The notes: generated from the sequence alone by a model not told the origin. A stretch of DNA of 64,000 nt from Nocardioides sp. (GCA_020636915.1 JACJWV010000005.1:1-64000), one strand, 5' to 3'; counted from the first letter of the stretch, positions 44,046 to 53,220 are shown. Made by a program: numbers and translations.

Positions 44046-44647
44046 CCCCGCAGGTGCCAGGGCCAGCCGGTACGACGCCGCGCGACCGTCTCCTCGACGC
44101 GGCGATCGACCACTTCGGACAGCACGGCATCGGCGACACCAGCCTGCGCGGGATCGCCGAGGCGCTCGACACCAGCCACCGGATGCTGATCTACCACTTC
44201 GGCTCCCGCGGCGGCCTGCTCGCCGAGGTGACCCGGGAGGTCGAGGCGCGGCAGCGGGCGGTGATGACGGCGACGTACGACACCGACCTCCCGCCGCTCG
44301 AGGCCGGCGCGAAGTACTGGGAGGAGACGGTCGAGGCGACGCTGCGCTACGGCCCCCTCTTCTTCGAGCTCGCGGCCCACGCGATGCAGGGCAAGGAGCA
44401 CGCCGCGGCGCTCCGCGACGAGCTCATCGCCGCGTGGCTGCCGTCGGTCATCGAGCTGTGCCGCGCGATCGGGATCCCCGAGGAGCAGACCGAGGCCCAT
44501 GCCCGGTTGGCGCTCGGCGCGGCGCGCGGCCTCCTCCTCGACCTGCTGGTCAGCGGCGACCGCGAGCAGGTCGCGCAGGCGGCGGACCTGCTCAACCGGC
44601 TGCTCCTGCTCTCCGCCCAGGTCGGCGGAGCGGCCGGCCCCGGCTGA
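44042..44647 (+). CDS. TetR/AcrR family regulator
   Basis: 201 aa from GTG 44042. The N-terminal HTH is TPRDRLLDAAIDHFGQHGIG, DTSLRGIAEALDTSHRMLIY, HFGSRGGLLAEVTREVEARQ. The ligand-binding helices follow (ELAAHAMQGKEHAAALRDEL, ARLALGAARGLLLDLLVSGD). It is coupled to the SRPBCC gene and probably binds GTACCATTTGGTAC upstream of that gene. The inducer is unknown, but a hydrophobic compound also bound by the SRPBCC protein would fit. Confidence 0.88.
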   Translation: MTPQVPGPAGTTPRDRLLDAAIDHFGQHGIGDTSLRGIAEALDTSHRMLIYHFGSRGGLLAEVTREVEARQRAVMTATYDTDLPPLEAGAKYWEETVEATLRYGPLFFELAAHAMQGKEHAAALRDELIAAWLPSVIELCRAIGIPEEQTEAHARLALGAARGLLLDLLVSGDREQVAQAADLLNRLLLLSAQVGGAAGPG

Positions 44648-44680
44648 CACCGCGGCCGGCCGCTCCTCCCCCAGCGGTCA

Positions 44681-45436
44681 TCACCAGGGCAGGGGCCCCT
44701 CGTCGTCGCGGAACGTGCCGCTCGGGCCGCCGTCGGGCAGGGTCGCGAGCTCGAGGAACACGGCGGCACCCTGCTCCGGCGTACGCGTGCCGCGGTGGCC
44801 GTTGAGGTCGGTCGCGACGAAGCCGGGGCAGCCCGCGTTGACGAGGACGCCGGTCCCGGCGAGCTCCTTGGCGTACTGGATGGTGACGGCGTTGAGGAAG
44901 GTCTTGCTCGGCGAGTACGCCGCCGAGATCGGTCCGACCGCCTCGGCCTGCGCCGTCTGGTGGGTGAGCGAGCCGACCGTGCTGGAGACGTTGACGATCC
45001 GCGGCGAGGCGGCGCGGCGCAGCATCGGGAGCATCGCGTTGGTGACCCGGATGACGCCGACGACGTTGGTGTCGACCACCCCGAGGACCTGCTCGGGCGT
45101 GACCACGCTCGGCTCCTGGGGCATCCCGCCGGTGATGGCCGCGTTGTTGACGAGGACGTCGAGACCGCCCTCTGCCTCGAGCTGGGCCGCCGCGGCGGCG
45201 ACGCTCGTGTCGTCGGTCACGTCCAGGGCCACGCCGAACACGTCGAGCCCCTCGGCCCGCAGCTTGTCCACCGCCTCCTCGCGCCGGCCCGCGTCGCGGG
45301 CGCCGACGCCGACGCGGAACCCGCGTCGGGCGAGGCCGGCGGCGATCTCGTAGCCGATGCCCTTGTTGGCGCCGGTGACCAGCGCGGTCCTCGTGCTGCT
45401 GTCGTGTGTGTGGGTGTCGGGCGTGTTGTCTGGCAT
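44681..45436 (-). CDS. Short-chain dehydrogenase/reductase
   Basis: 251 aa from ATG 45436. Classical SDR: cofactor motif ALVTGANKGIGYEIAAGLAR, DVTDDTSVAAAAAQL, LVNNAAITGG, IVNVSSTVGSLTHQTAQAEA and the catalytic SAAYSPSKTFLNAV (Tyr-x3-Lys). The acidic residue pattern after strand 2 (GVGARDAGRREE) favours NADP(H). It resembles carbonyl-reductase-like SDRs often adjacent to LysR regulators. It diverges from a lysR gene across a 104-bp gap with a perfect palindrome, so it is probably the regulator's target. Confidence 0.9.
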   Translation of the reverse strand: MPDNTPDTHTHDSSTRTALVTGANKGIGYEIAAGLARRGFRVGVGARDAGRREEAVDKLRAEGLDVFGVALDVTDDTSVAAAAAQLEAEGGLDVLVNNAAITGGMPQEPSVVTPEQVLGVVDTNVVGVIRVTNAMLPMLRRAASPRIVNVSSTVGSLTHQTAQAEAVGPISAAYSPSKTFLNAVTIQYAKELAGTGVLVNAGCPGFVATDLNGHRGTRTPEQGAAVFLELATLPDGGPSGTFRDDEGPLPW

Positions 45437-45491
45437 GCCTCGATCCTGTGCTCGCGCCGCCGGGCACTTCCAAGACCGATCGGGTCGGGGT

Positions 45492-45510
45492 CGATACCGC
45501 AGCGGTATCG
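45492..45510. promoter_or_regulatory. LysR-type operator
   Basis: CGATACCGCAGCGGTATCG has two perfect 9-base arms around one base and contains the LysR T-N11-A pattern. It is between the divergent SDR and LysR genes, 30 bp before the lysR GTG. Confidence 0.8.
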
Positions 45511-45540
45511 CCCCAGGTGGGAGCACGTACCCTCGACGAG

Positions 45541-46386
45541 GTGGAGACCCGCGAGCTGCGCTACTTCGTCGCCGTCGCCGAGGAGCTGCACGTCGGGCGC
45601 GCCGCCCAGCGCCTGGGGATGGCCCAGCCGCCGCTGTCGCGCGCGATCGCCCAGCTCGAGCGACGCCTGGGCGCCGACCTGTTCGTCCGTACGCCGCGGG
45701 GCGTGACCCTCACCGACGCCGGTGAGACGCTCCTGCGTGAGGGCAGGGTCGCGCTCGACGCGGTGGAAGCGGCCGAGCGGAGGACCCGCCGCACCGTCGA
45801 GGCGGCCGGGCGTCCCGCGCTGGTGCTCACCGCCAAGGCCGGTGCGTCGGGCGAGCTGATGGCCAAGCTGCTCGACGCCTACGCCGCCGAGCCCGACGCC
45901 GTCGACGTCGAGGTGGTCCTCAGCCCGCCGGGCCACCAGGCGGCGATGCTGCGCGACGGTCGCGCGGACGTCGCGATCCTGCACCGGCCCTTCGACGACA
46001 CCAGCGGGTTCGACGTCGACGTGCTGATGGTCGAGGAGCAGGTGGCGATCCTGCCTGCCGGGCATCCCCTGACCGCCCGGGCGTCGATGACCGTCGCCGA
46101 GGCGTCCTCGATCCCCGACCTGCCGCTCCCGCGCTGGCCGGACCTCGACGGCAGCTACCCCGAGGGGCCCGGCCCCGAGCTGCGCGACCTGACGCAGGTG
46201 CTGCAGCTGGTCCGCCTCGGCCGCACCGCGCTCGTGCTGCCCGAGTCCGTCCGCGCCAACCCGTCCGACGGCCTCGCCGTCGTACCGCTCACGGACGCGG
46301 CGCGGGTCACGACCGTCATCGCCTGGCCGCCGCACTGCACGTCGACCGCCGTGGCCGGCCTGGTGCGCACCGCGGCACGGCTGTAG
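45541..46386 (+). CDS. LysR family transcriptional regulator
   Basis: 281 aa from GTG 45541 (VETRELRYFVAVAEELHVGR). The N-terminal HTH is GRAAQRLGMAQPPLSRAIAQ, LERRLGADLFVRTPRGVTLT. The periplasmic-binding-like effector domain begins about residue 90 (ALVLTAKAGASGELMAKLLD, LRDGRADVAILHRPFDD, EEQVAILPAGHPLTARASMT). It probably controls the divergent SDR gene through the palindrome 30 bp upstream. The inducer is unknown. Confidence 0.9.
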   Translation: METRELRYFVAVAEELHVGRAAQRLGMAQPPLSRAIAQLERRLGADLFVRTPRGVTLTDAGETLLREGRVALDAVEAAERRTRRTVEAAGRPALVLTAKAGASGELMAKLLDAYAAEPDAVDVEVVLSPPGHQAAMLRDGRADVAILHRPFDDTSGFDVDVLMVEEQVAILPAGHPLTARASMTVAEASSIPDLPLPRWPDLDGSYPEGPGPELRDLTQVLQLVRLGRTALVLPESVRANPSDGLAVVPLTDAARVTTVIAWPPHCTSTAVAGLVRTAARL

Positions 46387-46395
46387 GCGCCGCCC

Positions 46396-46968
46396 TCAGG
46401 ACGTCTGACCCGGCGGGCCGTCGAGCACCCGCGGCACGTACTCGACCAGCTGGATCCGGCCGTCGAAGGTGCGGCTGTCGACCATGTCGAGCGCGAGGTC
46501 GGGGTAGCCGTCGTAGATGCGCTCGGCGCCCGTGGCACCGGTGATCACCGGGAACATCGCGACGCGGAAGCGGTCGACCAGACCGGCGGCCACCAGTGAG
46601 CGGCACAGCGAGAGGCTGCCGATGGTGCGCATCGAGCGCTCGCCGTGCTCCTTCATCTCCCGGACCGCTGCGACGGCGTCGCCGGTGACGAGCGTCGAGT
46701 TCCCCCACGCCAGCGGCTCGGTCAGGGTGCTGGAGAAGACGACCTTGTCGAAGCCGCCCAGCACGTCCGTTCCGGGCTCGCCCTGCTGGGTGAAGCCGTG
46801 CATGAGCCGGTAGGTCGTGGCGCCCATGAGGACGAGGTGGTCGGCCTCGGGGCTCTCGGCCAGCCAGCCGAGGTACTCCGGACCCTCCAGCCCCCACCAG
46901 CCCGACCAGCCCTCGGCCGACGCGTACCCGTCGAGCGAGGTGATGAAGTCGACCAACAGCTCCGGCAT
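46396..46968 (-). CDS. Dihydrofolate reductase family (RibD C-terminal-like) protein
   Basis: 190 aa. The family pattern is LLVDFITSLDGYASAEGWSG, VLMGATTYRLMHGFTQQGEP, KVVFSSTLTEPLAWGNSTLV, RTIGSLSLCRSLVAAGLVDR and FPVITGATGAERIYDGYPDL. It has the DHFR-like nucleotide fold of the RibD reductase domain, and such proteins are probably NADPH reductases of unknown substrate. The second window copy of this family (54.1 kb) is divergent in sequence. It is convergent with lysR (9 bp gap). Confidence 0.87.
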   Translation of the reverse strand: MPELLVDFITSLDGYASAEGWSGWWGLEGPEYLGWLAESPEADHLVLMGATTYRLMHGFTQQGEPGTDVLGGFDKVVFSSTLTEPLAWGNSTLVTGDAVAAVREMKEHGERSMRTIGSLSLCRSLVAAGLVDRFRVAMFPVITGATGAERIYDGYPDLALDMVDSRTFDGRIQLVEYVPRVLDGPPGQTS

Positions 46969-47089
46969 CGTGCCTCTCCCCTCTGCGCCCCCGATGGGCA
47001 GACCCGCTCATCCTGCCCCCTCGGGCCGAGGACGTCACCGGGGTGCGGGCGCAGGACTGCCGTGGCGGTGACGGCGAGGGCCACCCGGC

Positions 47090-47716
47090 TCAGTCCTCGT
47101 CCTCCTCGCCCTCCCACGCCTCCTGACCCTCGCGCACCGCCCAGACCGCCAGGGCGAGCGCGACCGCGGGGTCCACCCACCGCCAGCCCACGGTCGCGGT
47201 GAGGGCCAGTCCGACGAGCACCGCGGCCGCCTGGACGGCACACATCAGGTTCTGCGTGCCCTCGCCGACCGTCGCGCGCGAGCCCACCTGGCGCCCCAGC
47301 CGGTGCTTGGCCAGGCCGAGCGCGGGCATCACCACCACGCTGGCGGCAGTGACGAGCAGGCCCAGCAGGCTCGCCTCCGCGGCGTGGCCGGTCACCAGGT
47401 CGCGGACCGCCTGCACCACGAGATAGGGGGCGAGGAGGAAGAACGACACCGCGACGGCCTTCTGGGCCCGCGCCTCCGCGGTCTCGGACCGGGCGCGGGA
47501 GCCGGTGAACCGCCAGATCACGACGGCCGACGCCAGACCCTCGATCACCGAGCCCAGCGCCCACCCCACCAGCGACAGCGAGCCGCCCTGCACGCCGGCG
47601 ACCAGCCCGAGGGTGCCTTCGCCGATCATCCAGACCAGTGACGCCCACGAGAGCACGAGGATCCGGCGCGAGGCGCGCAGCAGCTCGGGCGAGCGCACCC
47701 GGCCCACGTCCTCCAC
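47090..47716 (-). CDS. Cation-transporter (CDF-like) membrane protein
   Basis: 208 aa from GTG 47716 (VEDVGRVRSPELLRASRRIL). Six hydrophobic helices are visible, including LSWASLVWMIGEGTLGLVAG, GWALGSVIEGLASAVVIWRF, AVAVSFFLLAPYLVVQAVRD, SLLGLLVTAASVVVMPALGL, VQAAAVLVGLALTATVGWRW and DPAVALALAVWAVREGQEAW. The pattern resembles cation diffusion facilitators, but the paired metal-binding aspartates are only partly kept (GSVIEG, RWVDPAV), and the C-terminal cytoplasmic domain is missing. The transported ion, if any, is not known. It ends in a short acidic tail. Confidence 0.75.
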   Translation of the reverse strand: MEDVGRVRSPELLRASRRILVLSWASLVWMIGEGTLGLVAGVQGGSLSLVGWALGSVIEGLASAVVIWRFTGSRARSETAEARAQKAVAVSFFLLAPYLVVQAVRDLVTGHAAEASLLGLLVTAASVVVMPALGLAKHRLGRQVGSRATVGEGTQNLMCAVQAAAVLVGLALTATVGWRWVDPAVALALAVWAVREGQEAWEGEEDED

Positions 47717-47817
47717 CCCCGCATGATCGACGCTCCCGGCTCTCCCGGCCAAGCCGGCGACGGACGGCGACCTCGCACGCGTGCCGCTCGCCGCGGGGGC
47801 GGCCGGCATGCGTGGGT

Positions 47818-49530
47818 CTACGACCTCCGCGACAGCCACTCCTGCGCGGCCGCGTAGGCGTCGAGGCTCGACTCCCCGACGGTCGCGGTCGCCGGGAAGA
47901 TCCGCACCTCCCCCGCCTGCTCGACGGTCGCGTTGCGGTGCAGCTGCTCGACGACCTCGGACGCGACGCCGCTGAGGTAGAGCCGGCCGCCGACCTCGTC
48001 CAGGCGGCGCGCATAGTCCGAGAGGACGACGTACGCCGTCGCGCCCAGCATCGCGCGGCCCCGAAGCCTCAGCACGACCGCGGGCCGCTCGGCGCCGGCC
48101 GGGTCGGGCAGCCTGGCCTGGAGCGTCCGGGCGCCGGCGTAGTAGAGGCTGCCGTAGACGTCGATCAGCGTGACCTCGCCGGACGCGAGCGTGGCGGGGG
48201 CGTCGCGCTCCTCGAACCGGCCCGCCCCGTCGGGCACCAGCGCCACCAGCCGGAGGTCGAGCGCCTCCTGGTTGAGCTGCATCATCAGCGAGAGGGCCAC
48301 ACCCAGCCCGACCGCCGCGGCGACGGGCAGCAGGAGCGTGGCGACGAGCGTCGTCAGGCAGGCGACCTGGGAGACCCGACCGGTCCGCAGGATCGCGCGG
48401 AACGCACCGGTGCGCAGCGAGCCGATCGCCGCCGCGATCAGCACGGCGGCCAGGGTGGGCATGAGCACCTGGCCCACCACGCCGGAGAACGCGACCAGGA
48501 TCAGCGCGAGCCAGACCCCGGCCGCGATCGCAGCCCAGCGTCCGCGGGCACCCGCGGCGACGCTGATCGCGGTCTGGCCGACCGAGCCGCCGACCGGCTG
48601 GCCGCGGAAGAGGCCGGAGAGCACATTGCCGACGCCCTGGGCGAGGAAGTCGCGGTTGGCGTCGGAGCGCCGGCCGTCGGGGTTCGGCGCCGACTCGCTC
48701 ACCCCGGCGCCCTGGATCAGCACGAGCGCCGCCACGGCCAGCGCGCCGGTGACCAGGTCGAAGGAAAGGTCGAAGGACAGGTCGGAGAGGCGAGGCAGGT
48801 ACGGCATGGGCAGGCCGGTCGGGATCGGCCCGACGTCGTCGACGGTCTCGATCGAGGTGGCGTCGAACGCGAGGGCGAGCATGGTCGGGACGACCAGGGC
48901 GATCAGCGAGGACCACGCCGACAGGCGGGTCCGGGCCAGCCCGAAGAGGATCACCAGCGCCAGCAGCCCGGCCGCCAGCGACGGCGGGTCGATCCGACCC
49001 GGGTGCGTGACGAGGTCCCAGGCCTTCGCGAGGGCGAACGGCCCGCTCACGTCCGCGCCGGTCAGGTCGCCCAGCTGACCCAGCACGATGTTGGCGGCGA
49101 CCCCGGTGAGGAAGCCGATCATCACCGAGTGCGGGACGAAGCGCGTGTAGCGGCCGAAGCGGAGCAGCCCCGCCGCCACCATCACCGCGCCGGCCAGCAC
49201 CGTGAGCAGGAAGAGCGACTGCGGCCGCTCGGCCGCCGGCACGCTCGCCAGCGCCGAGCCCGCCGCGAGCGCGGCGGCGCTGGTCGTGGTGATCACCATC
49301 AGTCGGGTGCTGGCGGTGAGGCCGCCGCCGATCGGGCCGAAGATGCTGGCGTAGAGACCGTGGACCGGGTTGACCCCGGCCAGCACCCCCGAGGCCATCC
49401 CGTCCGGGACGCTGCTGATCGCGCCCGGGATGCCCGCCACCAGGTCGGCCTTGAGCGACCCCTTCTCCGGTGCGAGCGACCGCAGGGCGCGGCGCACGGG
49501 CGCCGGCCGACCGTCGCGGGAGGGGCTCAC
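47818..49530 (-). CDS. SulP family anion transporter with STAS domain
   Basis: 570 aa from GTG 49530. The SulP core has about 10-12 helices with the signature region AGIPGAISSVPDGMASGVLA, GVNPVHGLYASIFGPIGGGL, TRLMVITTTSAAALAAG and VGNVLSGLFRGQPVGGSVGQ. The cytoplasmic STAS domain is at the C-terminus (LIDVYGSLYYAGARTLQARL, RPAVVLRLRGRAMLGATAYV, LYLSGVASEVVEQL). Members move sulphate, bicarbonate or dicarboxylates; the anion cannot be assigned. Monocistronic as far as can be seen. Confidence 0.92.
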   Translation of the reverse strand: MSPSRDGRPAPVRRALRSLAPEKGSLKADLVAGIPGAISSVPDGMASGVLAGVNPVHGLYASIFGPIGGGLTASTRLMVITTTSAAALAAGSALASVPAAERPQSLFLLTVLAGAVMVAAGLLRFGRYTRFVPHSVMIGFLTGVAANIVLGQLGDLTGADVSGPFALAKAWDLVTHPGRIDPPSLAAGLLALVILFGLARTRLSAWSSLIALVVPTMLALAFDATSIETVDDVGPIPTGLPMPYLPRLSDLSFDLSFDLVTGALAVAALVLIQGAGVSESAPNPDGRRSDANRDFLAQGVGNVLSGLFRGQPVGGSVGQTAISVAAGARGRWAAIAAGVWLALILVAFSGVVGQVLMPTLAAVLIAAAIGSLRTGAFRAILRTGRVSQVACLTTLVATLLLPVAAAVGLGVALSLMMQLNQEALDLRLVALVPDGAGRFEERDAPATLASGEVTLIDVYGSLYYAGARTLQARLPDPAGAERPAVVLRLRGRAMLGATAYVVLSDYARRLDEVGGRLYLSGVASEVVEQLHRNATVEQAGEVRIFPATATVGESSLDAYAAAQEWLSRRS

Positions 49531-49649
49531 GGCCCCCAGGGTCGCGGGGGCGCCGTCGCCGTACCTCGTCCGTGACGGGTGAACTCCAGTGCGCGGAGCG
49601 TGGCCAACGTCTCAGCGGGATCGCGCGGGCGCCGACCTAGGGTCGACGC

Positions 49650-50501
49650 ATGACCGACGAGACCGACCAGACCATGGCGGGCCGCACCATCTTGGTGACC
49701 GGGGCCAGCGACGGGATCGGGGCCGAGGCCGCGAAGGTGCTCGCCGCGCGCGGGGCGACGGTGCTCGTCACCGGCCGCTCGGCCGACAAGCTGCGGCCGG
49801 TCGCCGAGGCGGTCGGCACCGAGCCGCTGGTCGCCGACTTCTCCCGCTTCGAGGACGTACGCCGGCTGGCGGACCAGGTGCGCGAGCGGGTCTCGTCGCT
49901 CGACATCCTCATGAACAACGCCGGCGGGACGTTCGCGACGTCGCAGCGGACGCCCGACGGGCACGAGCCGAACTTCCAGGTCAACCACCTGGCGCCGTAC
50001 CTCCTGACGCACCTGCTCCGTCCCGAGCTGGCCGCCGCCGGGTCGTCCCTCGTGGTCAACACGTCCAGCATCGGCAACCTGATGGGCCGGGTCGTGCTCG
50101 ACGACCTCGACTACGAGCACCGGCGGGCGGTGGAGTTCCTCGCCTACGGCACCGGCAAGCTGATGAACATCCTCTTCACCCGCGGCATCGCGCAACGCTG
50201 GTCGGCGGACGGCATCGTCTCGGTCGCGGTGCACCCCGGTCCGGTCGGCAGCTCCTTCGGCAGGGACTCCTGGATGGTCGGCCTGCTCGTCCGCTCACCG
50301 CTGAAGCGGCTCGCCACGATCAGCGTCCCCGACGGCGCGGCCCCGCTCGTCACCCTGGCCGAGCGCGGGCCGGACCCCGAGGTCAACGGGCGCTACTTCA
50401 GCCGCTTCAAGGTCGACGGCCTCGAGAACCCGCAGGCCCACGACCAGGCGCTGATCGACGGCCTGTGGGAGCGGTCGGCGGAGATCGTCGGGCTGGCCTG
50501 A
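49650..50501 (+). CDS. Short-chain dehydrogenase/reductase (retinol-dehydrogenase-like)
   Basis: 283 aa. SDR signatures are ILVTGASDGIGAEAAKVLAA (17-24 TGxxxGIG), LVTGRSADKLRPVAEAVG, ILMNNAGGTFATSQRTPDGH, LVVNTSSIGNLMGRVVLDDL and the catalytic LAYGTGKLMNILFTRGIAQR (Tyr-x3-Lys). The C-terminal extension (VRSPLKRLATISVPDGAAPL) is usual in the RDH/WWOX-like subgroup acting on lipophilic alcohols or ketones. The substrate is unknown. It diverges from the SulP gene. Confidence 0.88.
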   Translation: MTDETDQTMAGRTILVTGASDGIGAEAAKVLAARGATVLVTGRSADKLRPVAEAVGTEPLVADFSRFEDVRRLADQVRERVSSLDILMNNAGGTFATSQRTPDGHEPNFQVNHLAPYLLTHLLRPELAAAGSSLVVNTSSIGNLMGRVVLDDLDYEHRRAVEFLAYGTGKLMNILFTRGIAQRWSADGIVSVAVHPGPVGSSFGRDSWMVGLLVRSPLKRLATISVPDGAAPLVTLAERGPDPEVNGRYFSRFKVDGLENPQAHDQALIDGLWERSAEIVGLA

Positions 50502-50562
50502 GCGACGCCTCCTACGCCCGTCACAGAGCAGATGTCACGCGGGATCGGCGGGCGACGGGGCC

Positions 50563-51440
50563 TCAGTGCCTCGTGGGATCACGAGGGTGGCGATGCCCGT
50601 GGTCAGCGGACCGCGAGCACGAGGCCGATGCTGGCCCGTAGGTCGTCCGGCCGAGGTTCTCCGCGTGCATGAGCTCGCCTGGGTCGTCGACATGACCGAG
50701 CCCGACGACGTGTGCGAGCTCGTGGTCGACGATCGCCTGTGCACGGTCGACGTCGTCAGTGCCGAACGAGGCGAAGAGGTCGCGGTCGAGCATGACCCGT
50801 CCGGTCACGTAGCGCTGTCGGGCAGGCGACCCGACAGCGATGCTGCCTCCGATGCCGGCGACGTCGCGTGCGAGGTCCGGGACCTCTTCGGGAGTCGCCC
50901 ATCCGATGAGGACAGGTCGACGCTGGGAGAACGCACCGGTGGTGACGTCACGGTCGTCGGTCAACCCCACCCGCGTGAACTCCAACCCGGTCGCGCGCCG
51001 GTGTGAGCGAGCCCGGCGTCGACGAGGGCGTCGTAGTTCCGGGGTGCGCCGTCGGGGTTGACCACGACCTCGATCGGTCTGTAGGCGTCGTAGGCGACCG
51101 GTTCGTCGCTGCCGCGCTGGGTCTGCATGAAGCTGAAGCTTCCGACGCCCCGTCTGACATCGGGGACAGCCGCCAGCCGCTCGTCGTCGAGACCGACGAG
51201 TCGCCGGATCGTCAACATGTTCTCGGAAGGAGAGACCACGACGATCCCCGCGAGGAGCAGACCCGTCACCAGCAGGCTGGGCAGCACCGGGCCGCGCGGT
51301 CGTCTGCTGCGACGTGGCCGCCGCGTGGCGGCCGTCGGCATCGTGCCGAGACCGTACTCGCGGTCGAGTCGGTCGAGCTCGACCATCCGACGAGCCAGGT
51401 CCCGCGCCGACCGGCGTCGGCGCGCGCGGTCGCGCAACAC
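50563..51440 (-). pseudogene. Membrane-anchored matrixin-like zinc protease, frameshifted
   Basis: Two overlapping frames together make one protein. The 5' frame (51440 to 50961, GTG start) has a basic N-terminus, a transmembrane helix VLPSLLVTGLLLAGIVVV, and GSFSFMQTQRGSDEPVAYDA, RPIEVVVNPDGAPRNYDALV. It then goes out of phase and stops. The 3' frame continues the family sequence (ATGLEFTRVGLTDDRDVTTG, RRPVLIGWATPEEVP) to the zinc-binding HELAHVVGLGHVDDPGELMH (HExxHxxGxxH). The join is in a GCGCGCG run near 50992-51000; one extra base there would restore it. The predicted C-terminus also looks atypical. It may be a real pseudogene, a sequencing error in a GC run, or a slippage site. Confidence 0.75.
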
Positions 51441-51450
51441 TCGAGAGCCC

Positions 51451-51861
51451 TCAGAACCCGTCGCGCAGGTCGGCGTAGGTGCCCGTCAGCATCGATGGCC
51501 ACAACAGCACGGGAACCGCGACCACCATGATTGCGAACACCAGCAGGCCCAGCCATGGTCGGCCACGCCACACGTGCAAGACCCCACCGCCGAGCACGGC
51601 ACCGGGGACGACGAACAGGAGCGAGTCGGGCAGCTGGTAGGCGCACCAGGCGACGGCTGCGGTGTACAGCACCAGACCGGTCAGCCGGGTCCGGACGCCT
51701 CGGCCCACACCCGCGTCGCTGCGCTGGTGTCGAAGGACGTCGCTCAACGGCAGGTGACAGGGCAGGCAGCCCGAAGACGACGGCAGGACATCGCCTCTGC
51801 ACAGGGGGCAGACCAATCTCCCTGATCGGAGCTGGAGCGAGCTGTCGTCCTGAGGGGCCAC
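51451..51861 (-). CDS. Zinc-ribbon membrane protein
   Basis: 136 aa. The N-terminal cytoplasmic zinc ribbon LVCPLCRGDVLPSSSGCLPC (two CxxC pairs) is followed by hydrophobic helices TRLTGLVLYTAAVAWCAYQL, LLFVVPGAVLGGGVLHVW and LLVFAIMVVAVPVLLW. It ends 10 bp before the start of the matrixin-like gene on the same strand, so the two probably form an operon. No activity can be named; a partner or chaperone role for the protease is only a guess. Confidence 0.7.
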   Translation of the reverse strand: MAPQDDSSLQLRSGRLVCPLCRGDVLPSSSGCLPCHLPLSDVLRHQRSDAGVGRGVRTRLTGLVLYTAAVAWCAYQLPDSLLFVVPGAVLGGGVLHVWRGRPWLGLLVFAIMVVAVPVLLWPSMLTGTYADLRDGF

Positions 51862-51975
51862 GCCCGTCTATCGGCACGGCGCTCGACGTGCTTGAGGCTC
51901 GGGACGGCAGGCTGCGCAATCCACATCTCGTGGCCGCGAACGGCGCGGTCCGTCGTGCATCACACCGGCTCTCTG

Positions 51976-53220
51976 TCACGTCCGCATGTGGAAGGTGACG
52001 TCGCCGTTGGGGTGGTAGGTGGTGTCGTACTTGGGGTCGTGGGCGCGGTGGTGGTGCCAGGAGCAGAGGGAGATGCCGTCGGCGAGGTCGGTGCGGCCGC
52101 CGTCGGCCCAGCGGGTCTTGTGGTGGGCGTGGAGGCCGGTGGTGCGGTCGCATCCTTCGGCGCGGCACTTCCGGTCGCGGACCAGCATCGCGGTCCGTTG
52201 GGCGGGGGTGTAGTAGCGGCTCTTGCGGCCCACGTCCAGCGGCTGGGAGTCCCCGCCGAGGACGACGGGGATGATCCCGGCCTCGCACGCCAGCCGGCGG
52301 GCCAGGGCGGGGGAGATCTTCTCGCCGGTGTCGAGCACCCCGGCCTTCTCCAGACGGCCGAGCAGGACGTCGAGGTCGATGAGCACCACCACCGTGGCGG
52401 ACACCCCACCGGTCTTCGGGAGCCGGTCGGCGGGGTAGTGCTCGATGAGCTCGCAGAACGCCTGCCCCATCGCCTCGGGTGTCGGCGGGCGCTCGACCCC
52501 GGGGCCCTGGGTGGCGGCGACGTGCTTGGGTGCGGCTTCGGCGGTGAGCATCTTGCGCAGCCCGGCGCCGTGGTAGGTGGGGATGGCGAAGGACCCGCGG
52601 GTGATGCCTTGCCCGTCGTCGTGCATCGTGAGCATGCACGTCTTGGCGGCGGCGGCCTCCTCCCGTTCGAGCAGGGCGGCTTCGTGGGCGTCGGCCTCGT
52701 CGGGGGCGATGACCTCGAACAGGTGCCTGCCCATCTGGTTGAGCACCGTGGCGTCGTGGTCGCGGGCGAGACCGAGCAGGTGTGCCTCGGCCTCGACCAC
52801 CTTCTCGGCCGGCACCGTGTCGGGGAGCCGGTCGACCCATCGGATCACGACCCGTGCCTGCTCCACGTGCAGGTCCCCGGCGGCCAGGGCGTCGCGGGTC
52901 GCGGGGTGGGCTTCGAGGTCGCGGCCCAGCCGTACCGCGCCACCCGCGGCGGCCCGGGTGGCCTTCGTCTGGTGGGCCAGCCACGCCGCGGCTGAGGAGG
53001 CGCCGGTGTCGTGGCCGAGGTGGAGGTCGTCGGCGTGCGCGGCGACCCGCGCCTTCAGCTCCACCAGCCGGGCCTCGGCGCGCTGGAGATCGATCAGGGT
53101 CTGGCCGGTCTCGGCGGGGTCCATGGACCACACCGACGCATCGGCCACGGCGTCGAGCTCGGCGTTGAGGTGGGCGGTCGCGACGCTGACCCGGTGCCGG
53201 GGTGTCGCGATCGCTGTCAT
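51976..53220 (-). CDS. DUF222 / HNH endonuclease domain protein (13E12 family)
   Basis: 414 aa. The N-terminal DUF222 region (about 20-310) is helical with LQRAEARLVELKARVAAHAD and LAHQTKATRAAAGGAVRLGR. At the C-terminus (about 340-395) is an HNH nuclease: RDRKCRAEGCDRTTGLHAHH then KTRWADGGRTDLADGISLCS-WHHHRAHD. This is the protein family of the mycobacterial REP13E12 repeats, found in many copies in actinobacterial genomes and thought to be mobile. The exact role is unknown. The upstream non-coding region contains two strong inverted repeats that may belong to the same element. Confidence 0.88.
   Translation of the reverse strand: MTAIATPRHRVSVATAHLNAELDAVADASVWSMDPAETGQTLIDLQRAEARLVELKARVAAHADDLHLGHDTGASSAAAWLAHQTKATRAAAGGAVRLGRDLEAHPATRDALAAGDLHVEQARVVIRWVDRLPDTVPAEKVVEAEAHLLGLARDHDATVLNQMGRHLFEVIAPDEADAHEAALLEREEAAAAKTCMLTMHDDGQGITRGSFAIPTYHGAGLRKMLTAEAAPKHVAATQGPGVERPPTPEAMGQAFCELIEHYPADRLPKTGGVSATVVVLIDLDVLLGRLEKAGVLDTGEKISPALARRLACEAGIIPVVLGGDSQPLDVGRKSRYYTPAQRTAMLVRDRKCRAEGCDRTTGLHAHHKTRWADGGRTDLADGISLCSWHHHRAHDPKYDTTYHPNGDVTFHMRT

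Noticed and set aside
47638..49575. A 645-codon open frame opposite the SulP gene
   Set aside because: Antisense shadow of a GC-rich gene: rich in R, D, Q and G, no domain, while the opposite strand encodes a clear transporter.
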